64,000 nt of DNA from Owenia fusiformis (taxonomy: Eukaryota > Annelida > Polychaeta > Sabellida > Oweniidae): positions 40,527,394 through 40,591,393 of the forward strand of contig CAIIXF020000005.1 of NCBI GenBank assembly GCA_903813345.2, given 5' to 3'. Below are positions 62,001 through 64,000 of this stretch, piece by piece. A program made the position numbers and the translations under genes. Position 1 is the first letter of the stretch. Every line of letters starts with the position of its first letter. Below the pieces are notes generated by a model. The model was not told the origin of the DNA. It saw only the letters and a program-made list of their open reading frames with translations, and searched no databases.

Positions 62001-62993
62001 ACATGAACTGGCATAGTGTTTTGTCATTATCTTTCTTCATTATCAACCACTGTTTAACCCTTCACTATTGTACTACTAAAATAACATTTATTTGGCCATA
62101 AAGGAAGTCAAATTTTGGCAAGAAATTGGTGCTACAATGGGAAACAAAAATGCTCTTTTTTGGTCCTAAATATATGATTCCAAATTGGAGATGTATATAT
62201 TTCATGAGGTTTAATTTTGAATTCATTTCTAATCTACGAAGGCTTTACTTCACAGCCTAATGCGTGACAGTAGGAAACTAAATTGAGATTTTAGACATTT
62301 CATTATGCTTTGAAAAAACTTTTAATGAGTACATGAATTCACTTATATTTTGAACTTATGCTTTACTTCAGCACTTCAAACTGGAGGACTATTTGTACCA
62401 TGCCCAACTACCTCGTATGAAACCTATTGTCGAGAACTATGAAAAAACAGTTCAACTGAGGAAAGTCATGGCAGAAAAATCAAGTAGCAAAGAAGAAAAG
62501 GTAATTTAGGAGTCTCTCAATAAGATGACAGGTCTCTAAGTCGGATGAACACAAAACTGAAGTCTTTTTAAAGAATACCCAAATACCATTAATTGGATAT
62601 CTCACAGATATTTATCTTTTCTGGCATATTTTATTGAAACTGCACTCATTTCTAGTTAGAAGTAATAAACTAAAGGGCATCTCACACTTAATGTTTAAAT
62701 AGAAATAAAGATGGCACTTGTTTGATGTTACCAAGAAAATGCTTGCCTTATGAATCAAATTTTAGGAGTACCAAATATGTTCCACTTAGACAGGTTTTAA
62801 TGTGTAATAAAATTAATACTTACTGTAAATATGCTTATCTAAATTCCAGTACAAACTAGGTATGGCATTAAGTCGTCTATCATTCTTCCTATCTGGATAT
62901 GCCCTAAGAGGAGGTGACGAATGGCTCAGTGCTGAGGTTGCCAAGGAAAAGGCCATCTCCTATGTCAATGAAGCCATAGAACTGTATACAGAG
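48245..62993 (+). CDS. STAND NTPase: DUF4062-like + NACHT + TPR protein (TTC41/TEP1-like), 3' incomplete
   Basis: Twenty exons give 904 in-frame codons and the gene runs past the window. Exons: 48245-48451, 48786-48854, 49290-49396, 49653-49786, 56461-56594, 56855-56962, 57253-57405, 57599-57735, 57869-57980, 58098-58205, 58487-58660, 58812-58999, 59439-59611, 59736-59901, 60151-60241, 60749-60877, 61262-61380, 61815-61944, 62372-62500 and 62850-62993. The N-terminus MGCGSS fits N-myristoylation with a palmitoylatable Cys3. Then come VRIFVSSTFRDFHHERE and LVECDLRWGV (DUF4062-like, as in TEP1/NWD1-type proteins). The NACHT P-loop GAAGTGKSS is near residue 322 and the Walker B-like strand IIIIDALNQ near 415-423. 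The last exons (MGRYDKAMQYATRARDIEEE, EKAISYVNEAIELY) look like TPR helices. Such proteins are ATP-driven scaffolds or sensors. The exact orthologue is uncertain. Confidence 0.9.
49997..50012. repeat. LINE target-site duplication, left copy
   Basis: The 16-mer AATGATTCTTTGATAT lies directly before the poly(T) run and is identical to 55669-55684. Confidence 0.95.
50142..53915 (-). CDS. LINE ORF2: APE endonuclease and reverse transcriptase, 1257 aa
   Basis: Makes the nick and the cDNA for target-primed reverse transcription. Endonuclease, residues 1-240: LNVRGIKDN, LQETF (catalytic Glu39), SIYAPN, AGDMNCC (147-150), SRLDYIF (207-213) and NRDHRAVV (His235). Reverse transcriptase, about 475-760: KNKSPGIDGLIPEFY, NYRPISLSNYDYKILA, DQSAYIPGR, CLDFKKAFDS (catalytic Asp605), GIRQGCPISALLF and HADD at 705-708 (YADD in most relatives; the two aspartates are kept). 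KCLGIYIG follows. Near the C-terminus CLICNQLHNIKHMIFEC gives the Cys-x2-Cys...His...Cys pattern usual in this group. There is no RNase H. All catalytic residues expected for activity are visible. The nine residues IEDIPGLLV at 594-602 also occur in ORF1. Confidence 0.97.
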   Translation of the reverse strand: MEKLRILTLNVRGIKDNAKRKKLFHWLQDQKPDIICLQETFCTTDFLNTFNSSWEGKVFHSTTDSNHSRGVAIMFGKTISDCCNVRNYEKIDNGRAVLVNAEINCEIYTFVSIYAPNNITERCTFFKNIDQWISENSMNNENIFIAGDMNCCRNDDDRVSQSKGRDDKSKHSFEYMINNLDIIDVWTSPKVKKPGFTYYDKINKCKSRLDYIFKSKNSASDIIKSYILQALNRDHRAVVCDFKISKNVRGKGYWKLNGSLLNDNEYKHKIIECIQNVKRKFEKIESKRVFWEILKAKIKETSIRFSVQRSRNEKNECKLLQEKIDNINTFIERCNNIEISNTLKNKKATFESKLDHIYEKKAKGYQIRSRAKWVEYGEKSSKYFLTLEKKRQTSNIINKICTENGTFFKTDDILHQAKSFYQKLYSSDNIPNEDIDAFLQNINIDHILTETEKNVCENELIQSEIDFAVKNLKKNKSPGIDGLIPEFYQCFWDELKEIYFLVLEEIFEKGEMTESMRLSVLTLLYKKGDKCILTNYRPISLSNYDYKILAFVLARRLQKVIKKLVNIDQSAYIPGRFIGYNARLLLDIIEYSEIEDIPGLLVCLDFKKAFDSINWNFMFKTLDKFNFGNNFKRWIKILYNDPVIKIKNNGWFSDSFRMYRGIRQGCPISALLFILCTEVMAVSIKNDKRINGIEIENKNIKIVQHADDTTLILSNNESLKFALQKIEKFSRVSGLRLNIDKTEGLKLGSNKNSKDDHIEEILFSSKPIKCLGIYIGDKQKCQSISWESKLRDLKQLLQTWKTRQLTYFGKSQIIKSLAISKLVYNFTVMEIDESIIKQIEKMFFDFLWNGKDKVKRKSVIGAIEDGGLNVVDVKLKIQSLQCGWISRLLTSKTSWRLFPLHLIKKTGLKVETLLNCNFDKQSINDLNIFTPFYKEILCSFNTCKTYVTNDKMKNDDIFREVLWLNKRFLNGRSVLFYKNWIQSGFVYVGDFFNPNGSFKSSQTFIQALQRKKNWMIELYILKRTIMSVCSNVDKNILPFINIRDKTKFLLENHFVELDDKKANFFYNILRNLKFERNIQETHWNTCFNIIEQHLWKNIYDQKLINMSYTYFSEFNFKLLNNLLACGSLVSKWNNKVSKNCLICNQLHNIKHMIFECHKVKPLWNKIGRVLKCDIQYKHIVIGYPFGNTITKYRNIILTIAGLTIYNNWCKYSEEKENWKIFDITNAFIKNAFYYSQIFNMTKDVILSKWITKCVLEM
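53941..55338 (-). CDS. LINE ORF1: gag-like CCHC protein with SGNH-hydrolase-like domain, 465 aa
   Basis: RNA-binding ORF1 protein. Residues 1-150 have a mixed alpha/beta pattern that may be an RRM-like fold. Two CCHC knuckles follow, both Cys-x2-Cys-x4-His-x4-Cys: CRICQLVEHPWWRC near 173-186 and CYNCGSTSHVISAC near 194-207. An acidic run of EEKD repeats (222-237) links to a second domain that looks like an SGNH esterase: TILVGGSLAKG (Ser253, block I), IQVGSNNV near 297-304 (block III) and DPKGVHLSQHG near 398-408 (Asp-x-x-x-x-His, block V). The C-terminal 50 residues are basic. Esterase-type ORF1s are known from CR1/L2-group LINEs; with an L1/Tx1-like ORF2 the pairing is unusual if confirmed. 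The stop is 25 bases before the ORF2 start. Confidence 0.93.
   Translation of the reverse strand: MNTVRDLLKMPINRSLTLKCSLRDTNYAKEGDILQALGTMDITENDIEAIQINRRDIHITFANKEAKTAAQTLGLNFNGTFINLYDVENNTVNVTLKDIPVQLSDGVINAYLEGYATVLNEIHHGYVKKPDGTKTKIKNGIRYITVVDIKEPIPSDPVIAGFRGRLSYNGQPCRICQLVEHPWWRCPLKDVRKCYNCGSTSHVISACTAQAEKVNQPVNNDEEKDEEKDEEKDEEKEDQGEHKQKKTILVGGSLAKGISNQEKSFIPSCQSGAKIEDIPGLLVKIPAQTDEVSNIVIQVGSNNVVYNGEAPELCLEKYDKVVKDIHVKFPDSNIMICSIPPTFTQHGKSNIMRTKVAKANKLIQMMCKSKEYTTFIDSDPTLLCNDGKTSQKDYATNDPKGVHLSQHGYSKVAHNIVSTMKTASEETCIMTPVRNKRKDRSSQSTPTSAEKQPAAKTQKQRSPPH
55669..55684. repeat. LINE target-site duplication, right copy
   Basis: AATGATTCTTTGATAT, identical to 49997-50012, at the 5' boundary of the antisense LINE. 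Confidence 0.95.
55889..56540 (+). repeat. Five tandem 143-bp copies of a partial exon with splice acceptor
   Basis: Copies begin at 55889, 56032, 56175, 56318 and 56461, exactly 143 bp apart. Each has an AG acceptor (CTCCAG in copy 1, ATTTAG in 2-5). About 80 bases follow, coding for IFMLRDPSFIETxPEEHxEA then FIDPxP. In copies 1-4 this runs into TAATGTCCTGAATCC. Only copy 5 continues as a full 134-base exon to a proper donor at 56595. Copies 2-3 carry the variant TVPEEHREAFIDPSPG; copies 1 and 5 carry TIPEEH and DPNPV; copy 4 is a mixture. Confidence 0.9.
59221..59412. repeat. Degenerate ACAGTAAAACCTG-family element in a STAND-gene intron
   Basis: Contains GACCTGTGTATATTAAACA at the left, AAGTTTTACTGG at the right, and internal GTGTTCACTACAGAG, GTGTCCACT and GTGTTCACTAAC blocks typical of the family. 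It lies between the exons ending at 58999 and starting at 59439. Confidence 0.5.
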
Positions 62994-63069
62994 GTAGGGC
63001 CCATTTATTAGATTATGAAACAAATTCCAACCTTGTCCTCTCAAATATATTTGCCTGACATTGTAATAT

Positions 63070-64000
63070 ACAAATTATAGTTTTTGGCTCACACAGTGAG
63101 CCTTTGGGATTGACCAGGCGTCCGTCCGCTGGTCCGTTGGTCCGTCCGTCCGTTGGTCCGTCCATCCGTTGGTCCGTCCGTCCTTCCGTCAACATTGGCC
63201 GCACAAATTAAAACTGCTATTCGGATTGAGTCATTTCCACATTCATTTTATGCATATACATACCGTACTGCCTATTTGACCTATCATCGCCATTTCCCAA
63301 GTTCGCCCGGTTTCGGAGAAATTGCGGATTTTGACGTCAAAAAGTCAAATTTTCTGTAAATACTAGACACTTTGTTGAAGTAGAACTTTCAAATAACTTT
63401 TAGTAGTTGGTGTATATGCAACTTATGTCCTCTGAAGATTTCAAAGCTCTTGGAATTACGGTTTTTGGTGTTTACTCAATAAAATTTGAAAAAAAGTAGG
63501 ACTTAGTCATTTTCAGGAAACTTTCTCATGTATAAAGTCAATGGCAGGTTTTGTGATTGACAAGATTCTTAAAGTTTGCCTTATACTTGATCATTTCCTG
63601 CAATAAATTACATCATTAATAGATTTAAGCATTCCCTACTTATTTCTCAATATATGTCAGCATCAAATTTTTACCGTTTTTGAGATATTTGACGTCAAAA
63701 AAACAGTAAAAATAAGTTATTTTTCAACTTGCTTCAATTTGACAATTTTTTTTTTGGAAAATCATCTACAAGTTGCCAGGAGTTCAAATATGACATTAGT
63801 TTTAGGATTTGACCTTTACTTGACCTTCAGTGACCTTCGAAAGGTCAAAAAAAGTTGTTTTTCAAATTGATTTTTGGATGTAAATTTTGGTCAGCTTAAT
63901 CACAAAAGACCTTACTGAGCTCTGAATAAGTAAAATTTTCAAGGTCAAAGGTCATCAAACTAGGTCACACAACTATGCTTTCTAAGTTTCTCAAAGTTTG
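63070..64000. repeat. GTCCGTCCGT array plus TGACCTT-family repeat, runs off the window
   Basis: Starts near GGCTCACACAGTGAGCC, followed by a GTCCGTCCGTTGGTCC short-repeat stretch (63119-63190). From 63715 the inverted form of the repeat seen at 21371 appears: TCAACTTGCTTCAATTTGAC, AAATCATCTACAAGTTG, GACCTTCAGTGACCTTC. It is in the last intron visible of the STAND gene. Confidence 0.75.

Overview
This is a 64 kb piece of an AT-rich animal nuclear genome. The genes are split by GT/AG introns, share no operons, and use AATAAA-type poly(A) signals. Introns and spacers are packed with transposon debris. The orthologues are general metazoan genes. The repeats, long arrays built on TGACCTT/AAGGTCA plus GTCCGTCCGT stretches, resemble those I know from molluscs and other lophotrochozoans. 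That placement is inference; no marker gene fixes the species.

Layout. 0.8-1.4 kb (+): an unrecognised 184-aa single-exon ORF. 1.8-9.5 kb (-): an unrecognised basic, low-complexity protein spread over at least five exons. 12.0-14.1 kb (+): a candidate two-exon microprotein gene whose last exon overlaps, antisense, the last exon of the next gene. 13.9-28.2 kb (-): pantothenate kinase, complete in seven coding exons (370 aa), including a tiny first exon. 32.8-36.7 kb (+): PLPBP/PROSC, the pyridoxal-phosphate homeostasis protein, six exons. 36.9-39.2 kb: two adjacent dead Tc1/mariner elements with long terminal inverted repeats. 39.4-40.9 kb (-): a candidate three-exon small gene. 41.7-44.5 kb (-): MINPP1, four exons, with a signal peptide and a C-terminal KDEL. 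46.1-46.6 kb (+): intronless ADAT2. 48.2 kb to beyond the window (+): a large STAND-type protein (N-terminal DUF4062-like domain, NACHT-type NTPase, helical/TPR region), 20 exons visible. Its 6.1 kb fourth intron contains a full-length, apparently intact antisense LINE (50.0-55.7 kb) with a 16-bp target-site duplication and a poly(A) tail.

Functions. The recognisable genes are housekeeping enzymes: CoA synthesis, PLP homeostasis, inositol polyphosphate breakdown in the ER, and tRNA wobble A-to-I editing. The STAND protein looks like a signalling or scaffold protein. Pantothenate kinase and PLPBP lie head to head about 4.6 kb apart, but nothing in the sequence shows a shared promoter.

Most notable points: the intact LINE, whose ORF1 joins two CCHC knuckles to an SGNH-hydrolase-like domain and shares a 28-nt stretch with ORF2; a perfect 35-bp-arm hairpin with 8-bp flanking duplications; five exact 143-bp copies of a partial exon, each with its splice acceptor; a roughly 500-bp imperfect inverted repeat upstream of PLPBP; and the two small candidate genes.
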